NCBI RefSeq assembly: GCF_011516635.5
Contig: NZ_CP096255.1
Location: 620,001-684,000, forward strand
DNA length: 64,000 nt
Origin: Bradyrhizobium barranii subsp. apii
GTDB taxonomy: Bacteria > Pseudomonadota > Alphaproteobacteria > Rhizobiales > Xanthobacteraceae
Direction of reading: 5' to 3'
The number at the start of each line of letters is the position of its first letter. The stretch's first letter is position 1. Shown in pieces: positions 10,069 to 18,647 of the stretch. A program made the position numbers and the translations under genes. The notes below the pieces were generated by a model, which was given only the letters and a program-made list of their open reading frames with translations, was not told the origin of the DNA and did no database searches.

Positions 10069-11367
10069 TCACGCCCCGCGCTTCGGCCCGATCGCCTCGA
10101 AGCGGGCCTTCTGCTCGTTGCTCAAGTCTGCCTCGAAATCGTCGAGCGCGTCGCCGACGCCCTTCACCGCCTGCAGCATCGTCTCCAGCCGCGCCTTCAC
10201 GGCCGTGAGGCGGGCTTGGGGCGTGGGCTCGGCCTTGAGCTCGGTCTTGGACGGGCAGGCACTCAGCGTCTCCATGGTGCGCAGCGTGGTGTCCTGGAGC
10301 ACCTCCAACCGGGCGCGAGCTGTGTCGTCAAGCCTGAGCGTGGACGCGATCTCGCCGGCGGGCCATTGCTGCTGCACGAGCTGCTCGTATTGCCGCTGCG
10401 CCTGCACATCATAGCGGAGATCGTAGCCGGCCTCGCACGCGGCTGGCGCCTGCGCGTCCTTGCGCTGGCCGGCCGCAAGCGCGGCACGGCGCTCATTGGC
10501 GAGCGCCTCGAGCTTTGCCTTCTGGCCGGCGTCGAGGAGATCGGCGAATTTTGCCAGCGGCGGCGCGATTGCGTCCGTCGCCTTGATCATGGCCGCGAGG
10601 CGCGTCCGCATCAGGCCGAGGCGCTCCGCGGCGGTCGCGGGGGCCTGCGTCGGGCAGGCCGTGCGAATGGTGTAGCGCGCAGCCAGCCATGCGGTCGCGA
10701 GCTCATCGAGCGCTGTGCGCTGCAATTCGTTCGGCTGCACCAGGGCGACGATACGGTCGACCGGCAGGCCGCCGGTGTCGCTGGCATCGCAAACGGCCTC
10801 GACCGAAGGGACCTTTCGCGCGCGCCTGCCTTGCGGCGCTGTGTAGGCGGCGAACTCCGTGGCCGCATAGGGCGCGAAGATCGCGGCGTAGATGTCGCCA
10901 TAGCCATAGAGCGAGAGACTGGTCGTATCGCCCAGGATGATTGCGGTGGTGAGGTCGTCATGCGCGAACGGCCAGAACACCGGGCCCGCCCAGCCATAGC
11001 TGCCATCGGGGTGGCGCCACCAGCCCTGCGGGCGGCGGCCACCGTGCCAGCCCGACAGCGCAGCTTGCGCCGTGAGTGCCGCGCGCAGGATGTAGGGGTT
11101 GGCTGGCTGGCCGCGCTCGGCGCCGCGAGGATCCTGCGACCTCAACGCGGCGGAGCGGTATCGGCCGCCCCGTACCGCCATGCGCGCGTGGCGCAGGCGC
11201 GACATGCCGATCACGTGGCCGACGGCAAAGCGCGCGACACCGAGCGGGCCGCCGCGCAATCCGAACTGCGCCTCGGCTTTATTCGGCAGCAGCACTGCCG
11301 CAACCATGAGAGCAGCGCCCGCCAGCGCCAGTCCCATGCGTCCGGACATGAAAGCGGACCTGACCAC
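10069..11367 (-). CDS. Exported protein with two LTXXQ (Spy/CpxP-like) repeats
   Basis: The chosen start is a GTG at 11367 because GGGAGGAGG lies seven bases upstream, giving 432 residues with a signal peptide ending near PNKAEAQF. Two helical segments of the LTXXQ type follow. The first contains VQPNELQRTALDEL and later LLDAGQKAKLEAL; the second contains LRLDDTARARLEVLQ and DLSNEQKARFEAI. Spy/CpxP-like periplasmic chaperones have one such unit in about 160 residues, so this is a tandem version with a Trp/Tyr/Gly-rich N-terminal region. Function in envelope stress is inferred from the family. Confidence 0.75.
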   Translation of the reverse strand: MVRSAFMSGRMGLALAGAALMVAAVLLPNKAEAQFGLRGGPLGVARFAVGHVIGMSRLRHARMAVRGGRYRSAALRSQDPRGAERGQPANPYILRAALTAQAALSGWHGGRRPQGWWRHPDGSYGWAGPVFWPFAHDDLTTAIILGDTTSLSLYGYGDIYAAIFAPYAATEFAAYTAPQGRRARKVPSVEAVCDASDTGGLPVDRIVALVQPNELQRTALDELATAWLAARYTIRTACPTQAPATAAERLGLMRTRLAAMIKATDAIAPPLAKFADLLDAGQKAKLEALANERRAALAAGQRKDAQAPAACEAGYDLRYDVQAQRQYEQLVQQQWPAGEIASTLRLDDTARARLEVLQDTTLRTMETLSACPSKTELKAEPTPQARLTAVKARLETMLQAVKGVGDALDDFEADLSNEQKARFEAIGPKRGA

Positions 11368-11423
11368 CTCGGCCTCCTCCCAGCGCCAAGCGCGCACTGG
11401 GTCGCATCACAATGACGCGCTGG

Positions 11424-11438
11424 GGAACCGAATGTTCC
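11424..11438. promoter_or_regulatory. Short inverted repeat GGAAC-N5-GTTCC upstream of the LTXXQ gene
   Basis: A perfect GGAAC/GTTCC inverted repeat lies 57 bp upstream of the GTG start of the LTXXQ gene. Read on the minus strand, GGAAC is followed after 16 bases by CGTC. This resembles, but does not match, the GGAAC-N16/17-CGTT promoter of the alphaproteobacterial general-stress sigma factor EcfG. It could be an imperfect promoter or chance. Confidence 0.25.
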
Positions 11439-11491
11439 GGAGAGACGGAGGGCAAAGCGTCGCAACGCGCACCGGCGTTGCCGATGCGACC

Positions 11492-12505
11492 TCAATCCGC
11501 CTTCCGCGGCACCACAAAAGTCTGGCCGGGATAGATCAGGTTGGGGTTGTGGATCTTGCCTCGGTTAGCGTTGAAGATCACCGCGTAGTGGGCGCCGTCA
11601 CCGTAAGCGAGCTTGCTGAGAGCCCACAGGCTGTCACCGCGGGAGATCACCCGGTTGCCGCCTGCTTCGGCCGGTGCGCCGCTGATGGCGTCCGCCGGCG
11701 ACGCCGATGCAACGGTCGTGGCCGCGGGCGCTCGCGCCATGACCCTGGGTTTCGGTGCACCGATAAATCTCGGCTGAACCGTGGGCCTGTCATGCGCCGA
11801 TGCCTGGCGCGACGATGCCGACGGCAGGGATGCCACGACATCAGACTTGTCGTCGGACTTCTCGGCCTGCTTCAGCTCCTGCTTCGCGGCCGGTGCCGGG
11901 CGCGCGGGCGGCGGCGCGGCTTCGGCGATGGTCACCGGCATGCTGCGGCCCGACTGCGTCACGGTACCGTCAGGCGCTTTCGCCCGCAGGGTCAGCTCAT
12001 AGGAGCCGGCGGGAAGCTGCGGCGGGGTCATCACGAACTGGCCCGAGGCATCGGCGACAACCGTATCGAGCGGCTTGCCGTCGCGCAGCAGCTCGACCTG
12101 TGCACCCGGCGCGGCCCGACCCGCGATCACCGCCGCCTCGCCGTGATCGTCGACGCGCGCGACGTCGAACCGCGGGCCGGCATCGGTCGTGGCCGCCGGC
12201 GGCTTGGCCGGCACGAGATCGGCCAGCGCCGTGGCCTGCTTCTGCGTCTCGGCCAGCGCATCGACCTTCGGCGCGGAGGCCGGGGGCGCCGATGGCGCGG
12301 CGGCGAGCTTTGGCTCGTCCAGCTTCGGCTCTGGCTTGGTCTCCGCTTTGGCTTCGGGCTTTGCCTCCGGCTTAGCGGCGACGGCGATCTCGGTCTGCGC
12401 GCCGCCCGGCAGCAGGCGGCGCAGCTCGGTGGGACCGATCACCAGCAGGGTGCCGCCCACCGCGAGCAGGCAGAATGCAATGAAGGCCTTGGAAGCGGTG
12501 ATCAT
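11492..12505 (-). CDS. Membrane-anchored LysM peptidoglycan-binding protein with an Ig-like domain
   Basis: From the ATG at 12505 (AAGGG upstream) the protein has 337 residues. An N-terminal membrane helix (ASKAFIAFCLLAVGG) leads into a long Ala/Pro/Lys-rich linker, then a bacterial Ig-like beta-sandwich around AGRAAPGAQVELLRDGKPL, a second disordered linker, and a C-terminal LysM domain (RGDSLWALSKLAYGDG ... YPGQTFVVP). LysM domains bind peptidoglycan glycan strands, so the protein probably spans from the inner membrane to the cell wall. This layout is common in rhizobial LysM proteins of unknown exact role. It stands alone on its strand. Confidence 0.85.
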   Translation of the reverse strand: MITASKAFIAFCLLAVGGTLLVIGPTELRRLLPGGAQTEIAVAAKPEAKPEAKAETKPEPKLDEPKLAAAPSAPPASAPKVDALAETQKQATALADLVPAKPPAATTDAGPRFDVARVDDHGEAAVIAGRAAPGAQVELLRDGKPLDTVVADASGQFVMTPPQLPAGSYELTLRAKAPDGTVTQSGRSMPVTIAEAAPPPARPAPAAKQELKQAEKSDDKSDVVASLPSASSRQASAHDRPTVQPRFIGAPKPRVMARAPAATTVASASPADAISGAPAEAGGNRVISRGDSLWALSKLAYGDGAHYAVIFNANRGKIHNPNLIYPGQTFVVPRKAD

Positions 12506-12692
12506 CAGACAATGAACCCTTGGGTCGCAAATCAACCGAGGCCGGCAAATTGCGCCGATTTGGCTGCGTCAGCAAGTCGATCATTGGGATGATGCACCTT
12601 TCGTTCCGACACGCCCGGCATGAACCGGCGGGGCACCGACGGCGTCAAATCACCGAGGCCGCATCGCGGTCATTTCTTGAGGATTTTTTTCC

Positions 12693-13388
12693 GTGACCGC
12701 ATTTTGCCGTCCCGCACCATGGCTGGCGCTTGTCCTGACACTGGCCGCCTCTCCGGCGCTCGCCGCATCCGGACCGCCGCCGGACTACATCCTCACCGCC
12801 AATGCCCGCCTCGCCTTCACCTCGCCCGATGGCGCCACCAGGATCGAGCAGTACATGAAGGACGGCGGGGATTGGGACGTCAAATGGCAGGCCTGGGCTC
12901 GCCGCGGCGAGCAGATGACGGAGCTGAAGCCCGAGCAGGGCTACGGGGCCGGCTTCCGCTTCACCAGCGACTCGCAATGGCTGGTGCGGATGCAGAAGAC
13001 CGGCTCGGGCGAGCAGGACCTCTATCTCTACCATGTCGAGAAGGGCGCCTTCGCGAGCGCGACGAAGAAGCCGCTCAGCGATCTCGCCTGGGCCTATTTC
13101 TACGGCCGGCCGGAGACGAAGAGGTTCGCCAAGCTCGACTTCCACATCTCGGCCAATCTCATGGAGGGTACGGAAGAGGCCTATCGCTCGCTCGGCATGG
13201 ACTGGCCCAACAACCGCTACCTCGTGATCTCGCTGTCGGGCGAATATGACAATCATCCCAAGAACGTCGCCATGAAGGGACTGGGCGGCTGGCATTGCCG
13301 CTATGATCTCGAGACCGGAAAGTTCGACGTGCCCGAGACGTTCGCCAAGAAGAATGCGGAAGCCTTGAGGTGGGAAATCCGCCGGTGA
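12693..13388 (+). CDS. Exported hypothetical protein, 231 aa
   Basis: The gene starts with GTG at 12693, preceded by GAGGA ten bases upstream. A clear signal peptide (about residues 1-26, cleavage after LAASPALAA) is followed by a soluble periplasmic chain rich in Trp and Tyr. Visible stretches include DWDVKWQAWARRGEQ and WHCRYDLETGKF. No catalytic motif is recognisable and I cannot name the family. It lies between the LysM gene and the c-di-GMP gene, with its own short leader. Confidence 0.75.
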   Translation: MTAFCRPAPWLALVLTLAASPALAASGPPPDYILTANARLAFTSPDGATRIEQYMKDGGDWDVKWQAWARRGEQMTELKPEQGYGAGFRFTSDSQWLVRMQKTGSGEQDLYLYHVEKGAFASATKKPLSDLAWAYFYGRPETKRFAKLDFHISANLMEGTEEAYRSLGMDWPNNRYLVISLSGEYDNHPKNVAMKGLGGWHCRYDLETGKFDVPETFAKKNAEALRWEIRR

Positions 13389-13546
13389 TCCCCCGGAATC
13401 GCGTCACCGTAAATCCAGCCTACGGAGCTCCCGCCGATCGAGGGAAACCAACCCTCTGATTCCGTTCCGATTCATGTTTTCCTAACCCTTACTGGTAACG
13501 GGCTCTTGTCGGTTTTGCTGCATCTTGCATCCCACGGGAGGGCTGG

Positions 13547-16210
13547 ATGGGCACATCAATCCGATGGACCACGCGCATGCGCGCGTTGCTCCGCCGTTGG
13601 CAGGGCGCGCCGCTGACGTGGCTGATCGCCGGCGGCTTCGTGCTGATGGTCGCGATGGCCATCGGCACCGCGCTCACCGTCGATCGTTTCCGGCAAAATG
13701 CAATCGAGAGCGGCCGCGACAGCCTGGAAAACTCCGTGCGCATGCTCGCCCGGCATTTCGACCGCGAATTCGCCGACTTTGCGGTGCTCCAGAAGAGCGT
13801 CATCGCCGAGCTTGAAAGTCACGGCATCGCATCCGCCGATGTCTTCCGCAGCGAGATGGCCACGCTGGCCATGCACGAGGTGCTGCGCGCCAAAGCCAGC
13901 GGCTGGTCCGACGTCGCCGGCGCCAACGTGTTCGATTCCAACGGTGTGCTGATCAACTCGTCGCGGCGCTGGCCGGTCGCCGAAATTTCGGTCGCCGACC
14001 GCGGCTACTTCAATCGCCTCAGGAACGATCCGGCCTCGCAGGAAGAGATCGAAGTCGTGCCCGGCCGGCTCGGCAACGGACCTGCGATCGTGTTCGCGCG
14101 ACGTGTCTCCGGTCCCCACGGCGAATTCCTCGGCATGGTGTCGCGGGCCATTTCGCCGGAGCAGCTCGAATCCTTCTTCGCATCGGCCGGGCTCGGTGAG
14201 GAATCCTCGATCGCGATGCACCACCAGAATGGCCAGCTGCTCGCGCGCGTTCCGCATGTCGACGCGATGATCGGACAGAATTTTCGCAACGGCACGCGCG
14301 AGCAAATGGCGGTGTTCGAGCGCACCTTCGTCACGACGCAGCTCGCCAGCCCGATCGACGGCAAGGACCGCATCGTCGCCGCGCGCCTCCTGACCGGCGA
14401 GCCGCTGGTCGTGGTCGCGACCAAATCGCTGGACGCGACGCTGGCGACCTGGCGGACGCAGACAAAATTCTTCGTCGCCGTCGCCGTGCTGTCGATCGGC
14501 CTGCTCGTGCTCACGCTGTTCCTGATCTTCCGCCAGATGACGCGCAGGCTCGCCGCGGAGAAGCAGCAGCTCGACACCGCGATGAACACCATGACGCAAG
14601 GCCTGTTGATGTTCGACCAGGACGAGCGGCTGATCGTCTGCAACCGGCGCTACATCGAGATGTACGGACTGTCGGCCGACGTGGTGAAGCCCGGCGCCTA
14701 TTTCCGCGACGTGATCCAGCATCGCCATGACACCGGCTCGTTCCACGGTGACGTCGCGTCCTATTGCGACGACATTCTGAGCAATACCGGGCGAACCCAG
14801 AGCACCGTCGTCGAGACCGCGGACGGCCGCCTGATCGAGATCAAGAACCAGCCCGGCGCCGCCGGCGGCTGGCTCGCGACCCACGACGACGTCACCGAGC
14901 GCATCCGCGCCGACGAGCGCATCGCGCATATGGCGCATTACGACGCGCTGACCGACCTGCCCAACCGCGTGCTGATGCGCGGCCATCTGGAGCGCCGCAT
15001 CGCGGAGCTTGCCCAGGGCCAGCCGTTCGCGATCCTCTACATCGACGTCGACGAGTTCAAGGGCGTCAACGATTCGCTCGGCCACGAGGTCGGCGACGAA
15101 CTGCTCCGCCAGGTCGCCAACCGCCTGCGCGCCTGCGTCAGCGGCAACGATCTCGTTGCGCGCCTGGGCGGTGACGAATTCGCCATCGTCAAGGCCGGCA
15201 CCAGCGACCGGGCCGAGCTGACGGCGCTGGCGGAAAATATCCTGAAAGCGCTGCGTACGCCCGTGGACTGCAAGGGCCAGGAGATCCCGACCGATGCCAG
15301 CATCGGCATCGCGATCGCGCCCGATCACGGCGACAATCTCGACGATCTGCTCAAGCGCGCCGATCTCGCGATGTATGCCGCGAAGTCCGAGGGCCGCCGC
15401 ACCTTCCGCCTCTTCGTGCCCGAATACGACGCCAAGGCGCGGCTGCGCCGCCAGCTCGAGCTCGACCTGCGCCAGGCCCTCGCCCGCGGCGAGTTCGAGG
15501 TGCACTACCAGCCGCTGGTCGATCTCGCGGCCAATGTGGTCAACGGCTGCGAAGCGCTGCTGCGCTGGCGCCATCCCGAGCGCGGCATGATCTCGCCCGC
15601 CGACTTCATTCCGGTCGCGGAAGAGACCGGACTGATCGGCGAGATCGGCGAATGGGTGCTGAAGCAGGCCTGCACCGAGGCCGCGAGCTGGCCCGGCGAT
15701 ATCCACGTCGCGGTCAACGTCTCGCCGGTGCAGTTCCGCGCCAGGACGCTGGCGCTCAAGGTTGCAGCCGCGCTCGCGGAGTCAGGACTTGCGCCCGGAC
15801 GGCTCGAGCTCGAGGTCACCGAGACCGTGCTCATTCGCGACGACGAGGAGGCGCTGACGATTCTCCAGCAGCTGCGCGAGCTCGGCGTGCGCATCGCGCT
15901 CGACGATTTCGGCACCGGCTATTCGTCGCTGAGCTATCTGCACCGCTTCCCGTTCGACAAGATCAAGATCGACCGCAGCTTCATCAGCGACATCGGCCAG
16001 TCCGAGGATTCCTCTCCGATCGTGCAGGCGGTGGTGCACATGGCGGCCGCCCGCCACATGGCGACGACGGCCGAAGGCGTCGAGACCGAAGCCCAGCGCG
16101 AGGTGCTACGGCAGCTCGGATGCAGCCAGATGCAGGGCTGGCTGTTCAGTCCCGCCGTGCCGGCGGCGAAGCTGAGGCAGCTGTTGTCGGCGCAGGCGGT
16201 GGCGGCTTAG
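13547..16210 (+). CDS. Cache-PAS-GGDEF-EAL bifunctional diguanylate cyclase/phosphodiesterase
   Basis: This 887-residue protein has two membrane helices (about 26-44 and 305-325) around a large extracytoplasmic Cache sensor. A PAS domain (about 335-455), GGDEF (about 465-620) and EAL (about 630-880) follow. The GGDEF site is intact (LGGDEF, D543-E544) and so is the EAL motif (CEALLRW, E669), with DDFGTGYSSL and EGVETEAQ also canonical. It can therefore in principle both make and degrade c-di-GMP. The product-inhibition I-site RxxD is absent: the corresponding residues are SGND at 532-535. GGAGGG stands five bases before the ATG. Confidence 0.95.
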   Translation: MGTSIRWTTRMRALLRRWQGAPLTWLIAGGFVLMVAMAIGTALTVDRFRQNAIESGRDSLENSVRMLARHFDREFADFAVLQKSVIAELESHGIASADVFRSEMATLAMHEVLRAKASGWSDVAGANVFDSNGVLINSSRRWPVAEISVADRGYFNRLRNDPASQEEIEVVPGRLGNGPAIVFARRVSGPHGEFLGMVSRAISPEQLESFFASAGLGEESSIAMHHQNGQLLARVPHVDAMIGQNFRNGTREQMAVFERTFVTTQLASPIDGKDRIVAARLLTGEPLVVVATKSLDATLATWRTQTKFFVAVAVLSIGLLVLTLFLIFRQMTRRLAAEKQQLDTAMNTMTQGLLMFDQDERLIVCNRRYIEMYGLSADVVKPGAYFRDVIQHRHDTGSFHGDVASYCDDILSNTGRTQSTVVETADGRLIEIKNQPGAAGGWLATHDDVTERIRADERIAHMAHYDALTDLPNRVLMRGHLERRIAELAQGQPFAILYIDVDEFKGVNDSLGHEVGDELLRQVANRLRACVSGNDLVARLGGDEFAIVKAGTSDRAELTALAENILKALRTPVDCKGQEIPTDASIGIAIAPDHGDNLDDLLKRADLAMYAAKSEGRRTFRLFVPEYDAKARLRRQLELDLRQALARGEFEVHYQPLVDLAANVVNGCEALLRWRHPERGMISPADFIPVAEETGLIGEIGEWVLKQACTEAASWPGDIHVAVNVSPVQFRARTLALKVAAALAESGLAPGRLELEVTETVLIRDDEEALTILQQLRELGVRIALDDFGTGYSSLSYLHRFPFDKIKIDRSFISDIGQSEDSSPIVQAVVHMAAARHMATTAEGVETEAQREVLRQLGCSQMQGWLFSPAVPAAKLRQLLSAQAVAA

Positions 16211-16245
16211 CGCGGCCAGTCACCCCATCCCTCGCCGACGCCTCG

Positions 16246-16380
16246 CTACTTCTTCTTCGCCGGTCCGAAATCCGGTTGCCAGGCGGCTTCCTTGCGGCTC
16301 GGCGCCGCCGCGATCACCTTGGATTTTTCCTTCTTCGGCTTCTTGGTTTCGCGATTACCGCGTTGCTGGCCCTTTGCCAT
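16246..16380 (-). CDS. Small basic protein, 44 aa
   Basis: The open frame begins at an ATG with AAGGAG seven bases upstream. It encodes a lysine/arginine-rich peptide starting MAKGQQRGNRETKKPKK and ending PDFGPAKKK. The strong ribosome site and a plausible, highly charged composition support a real gene. It overlaps the 3' end of the preceding 90-codon gene in another frame by 67 bases, and it is the last of three small genes read leftwards. No function can be assigned; such short basic peptides may bind nucleic acid or ribosomes. Confidence 0.6.
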   Translation of the reverse strand: MAKGQQRGNRETKKPKKEKSKVIAAAPSRKEAAWQPDFGPAKKK

Positions 16381-16586
16381 GTCGCTCTCCTTGGTTCGAG
16401 CTCGTCGAGCTCATCCGATTGCAGCAGCCATCCACGAGGGGGGCAGACCCTGACGTCCATGTAGCCTTCGCGCAGCAGTTTTCGAGCGAGGCGCAGCGCG
16501 AACGTCGCCTTACCGCGACCGAGATTGGAGCTGCCGTATTCGTTGGTCCCGCTGACCAGATACGGCACAATTGTTGCCCTAGCCAT
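16314..16586 (-). CDS. Small hypothetical protein, 90 aa
   Basis: The N-terminal 65 residues look protein-like (GSSNLGRGKATFALRLARKLL, a helix, then GYMDVRVCPPRGWLL and an acidic QSDELDELE). The last 25 residues are arginine-rich and come from sequence shared with the start of the 44-aa gene, so the natural end may have been near DELDELE. No ribosome site is visible; the ATG overlaps the stop of the 32-aa gene (ATGGCTAG), which suggests translational coupling. Family unknown. Confidence 0.5.
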   Translation of the reverse strand: MARATIVPYLVSGTNEYGSSNLGRGKATFALRLARKLLREGYMDVRVCPPRGWLLQSDELDELEPRRATWQRASNAVIAKPRSRRRKNPR

Positions 16587-16677
16587 TGAAGATGCCGGCC
16601 GCGCCGACGAGAAGCAGAAGAAACTGCGGAACCATCACCGGCGGCACGATCCGATCCGCGATGCGAACGCACGCCAT
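16579..16677 (-). CDS. Very small membrane protein, 32 aa
   Basis: This 33-codon frame starts with an ATG preceded by AGGAG at eight bases. The peptide begins MACVRIADRIVPPVMVP and continues into one hydrophobic helix (QFLLLLVGAAGIF). Its stop overlaps the start of the 90-aa gene by eight bases. The good ribosome site, single membrane helix and overlap support it, but the short length leaves doubt. Confidence 0.45.
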   Translation of the reverse strand: MACVRIADRIVPPVMVPQFLLLLVGAAGIFNG

Positions 16678-16938
16678 CGAACGCTCCTGCGAAGCCTTCG
16701 GCGGGAGCACACGTGCCCCTCAGTCACCGGTCGAAGCCGTTGAAACGTGCGGTGATGGCAGCGACCCTACGCCCGCACCGAGCCAATAGCGAGGGTTAAA
16801 ATGCTGCGGAAACAATGGCTGCTGTGACATCGTCGCTTGCCGGCCCGGCGACGATAGTGCTGGCTATTGCCGCGGCAAGCGCGCATGGTCGTGACGGCCG
16901 GCGCCGGTTGGGGCTTCACTTGCGAAAGGCAGGCGTGC

Positions 16939-17205
16939 ATGACCATCCGCTCGCGGCGTGAAACCGTCACCTTCAGGCATCCATTCCGCATCCGCGGCGT
17001 CGAGCGCATGTTGCCGGCCGGCGCCTATGAGGTCGTCACCGACGAGGAGGCGATCGAGGGCCTGACCTTCGCGGCCTATCGCCGCGTTGCCACGATGATC
17101 ACTGTGCCCGCCGAAGGCCCCCGCGGAACCATGGAGATGCTGTCGATCGGCTCGGTTGATCTTGCGAACGCGCAGGCCGCAGACGCAAGCGTGGCGAATG
17201 ACTGA
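16939..17205 (+). CDS. Small hypothetical protein, 88 aa
   Basis: The ATG at 16939 is preceded by AAAGG. An upstream in-frame ATG at 16867 adds 24 residues without a ribosome site. The chain contains FRHPFRIRGVERMLPAGAYEV followed by an acidic turn and EGLTFAAYRRVATMITVP, which suggests a compact beta-rich fold. It overlaps the next gene by eight bases (ATGACTGA), so the two are probably co-translated. No recognised domain. Confidence 0.65.
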   Translation: MTIRSRRETVTFRHPFRIRGVERMLPAGAYEVVTDEEAIEGLTFAAYRRVATMITVPAEGPRGTMEMLSIGSVDLANAQAADASVAND

Positions 17206-17494
17206 CCGCACCGTCGATCTCGACAAGCACCGCGGCATGGCTGCGCAGAAGGCGACCGACCTGCGCCGCGCGCTGGCGGAGGTCGAGGCCAATGTCAGGG
17301 AGCTGCGCGAGCGCGAGGCCGATCTCGAGAACCGCATGATGACAGTGCCCGCCACATCCTGGCCGGAGGCGGCGGTGAAAGCGCGCCATCTGCTCAACCT
17401 CTATGCTGCGAGCCTGCCCACCGAGGACACACGCCACCGCGCGCTGGTGGCTGCGCTGTTGGACGATTTCGTCCGGCTGTCGGGGGATGACTGA
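17198..17494 (+). CDS. Small coiled-coil hypothetical protein, 98 aa
   Basis: This gene starts inside the end of the preceding one. The first half is a charged heptad-like helix (LRRALAEVEANVRELREREADLEN) suggesting a coiled coil. The second half is a helical segment with HRALVAALLDDFVRLSG. No known domain is recognised. Its partner is most likely the product of the overlapping upstream gene. Confidence 0.65.
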   Translation: MTDRTVDLDKHRGMAAQKATDLRRALAEVEANVRELREREADLENRMMTVPATSWPEAAVKARHLLNLYAASLPTEDTRHRALVAALLDDFVRLSGDD

Positions 17495-17611
17495 GGCAAA
17501 CGACGACCGCCTGCAGTCTCGACGCGCGCCATGCTCCGGCCAACCGGGAATCGGGCGGCGATGATTTGAGGGACAATCATGCCAAGAAGCAATCAGGTGA
17601 CGGAGTAAGCC

Positions 17612-17890
17612 ATGACGTTGACCAGCGGCCGCTTTATCGGCCACGAATACGATCGGATGATCGTCCGGTTCTCGATGCATGACGGTGCCAGGGAGATTCC
17701 TTGCGCAATCTCGACCTCGGCGATGGACTACCTCGAGCCTAGCCCGCAGGTCAGGCCCGAGCAACGTGAAGCCCAGTTCACTCGCCTGCGGGATCGCATC
17801 GAAGCACGCGCGGCAAGCAAATATCGCGCGACGGAGTTCGAAGGTACGCCGCCCGGCATCGTGCTGCGAGGCATCGACTTCAGGCTATAG
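17612..17890 (+). CDS. DUF1488-family small protein
   Basis: The 92-residue protein matches the DUF1488 layout: an N-terminal beta segment with [18 protein letters not shown], then a helix with a conserved charged stretch ([15 protein letters not shown]), then a closing [16 protein letters not shown]. Function in the family is unknown. ACGGAG lies upstream of the ATG. The last 11 bases overlap, tail to tail, with the stop end of the bS21 gene. Confidence 0.8.
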   Translation: MTLTSGRFIGHEYDRMIVRFSMHDGAREIPCAISTSAMDYLEPSPQVRPEQREAQFTRLRDRIEARAASKYRATEFEGTPPGIVLRGIDFRL

Positions 17891-18161
17891 GGACCCGGGC
17901 CTTGACATCCGGCAGGGGCGGCTTGCGCTCAAAAGGCTTCTTCTTCGGCGGCGCGGGCAGCAATCCTTCGCGGATTGCCTGCTTTCGCGCGAGCTTGCGG
18001 GCGCGTCGAACGGCCTCGGATTTCTCGCGAGTCTTTCTCTCCGAGGGCTTTTCGTAGGAACGCCGCTGTTTCATTTCGCGGAAGACGCCCTCGCGTTGCA
18101 TCTTCTTCTTGAGAACACGGAGTGCCTGCTCGATATTGTTGTCTCTGACGAGTACCTGCAA
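17880..18161 (-). CDS. rpsU: 30S ribosomal protein bS21
   Basis: The 93-residue protein opens with [20 protein letters not shown] and continues with a highly basic helical region ([10 protein letters not shown]), typical of alphaproteobacterial bS21, which is longer than the enterobacterial form and has a C-terminal basic extension. It binds near the anti-Shine-Dalgarno end of 16S rRNA in the small subunit. The initiation codon is TTG; a very strong GAGGAGGAGG ribosome site just upstream fixes this start and compensates for the weak codon. The C-terminal tail ([21 protein letters not shown]) is proline/lysine-rich. Confidence 0.9.
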   Translation of the reverse strand: MQVLVRDNNIEQALRVLKKKMQREGVFREMKQRRSYEKPSERKTREKSEAVRRARKLARKQAIREGLLPAPPKKKPFERKPPLPDVKARVPIA

Positions 18162-18647
18162 TCGATCCTCCTCCTCGCTTGGGGCTGCAAATGCGACACG
18201 CCCTGCATGGCAGCCAATTGCGCAGGAGCTTCATTGCGAATTTTGAGGATAGCACTGCGACATTCGTCGCCAGCTTCGGACAAGTCGATGCGCTTGTCAC
18301 AGCGATGCAACTTCGCGCTGGCACGTGACCACTCTCGTGCAGCCCTGTCAATCGATAAAGCCTTGGCTGCAAAGTCTTGGCTGCACGTCGACCGGATCGT
18401 GTGAAGCCTCTCGATCGAGGCGCCGGAGCTGCCTGGCTGAGCCAAATCGGCCTTGCCGTCCTTGCAGAAAATTGAACGGAACATATATCGAGGGCGTTCG
18501 ATCAGCCGCTGTGCCTTGTTGAATGCGCCTGCGGGCACCTTTTCCAAAGACATCGACGGAGTTCAAAGTGCTCGCGCGATTGTCGCGCGCCAGCCCGTTC
18601 GATCCCCGGATTGAGCGGGTTTTGCCGGTTGCACAACGGAGTGAAGC
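18162..18647. other. Stretch without a confident gene
   Basis: This 486-bp stretch lies between divergent bS21 and the 98-aa gene and presumably holds both promoters. A minus-strand open frame (18071-18553) of 160 codons crosses it with somewhat protein-like composition, but it has no ribosome site and runs into the bS21 coding region in another frame, so it is not called. The stretch is less GC-rich than its surroundings. Confidence 0.4.

Noticed and set aside
11424..11438. GGAAC element as an EcfG stress promoter
   Set aside because: The -10 element reads CGTC, not CGTT, so it is listed only as a low-confidence inverted repeat.
18071..18553. Minus-strand 160-codon open frame upstream of and overlapping bS21
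   Set aside because: Composition is partly protein-like, but there is no ribosome site and the last 30 codons lie inside the bS21 gene in another frame.
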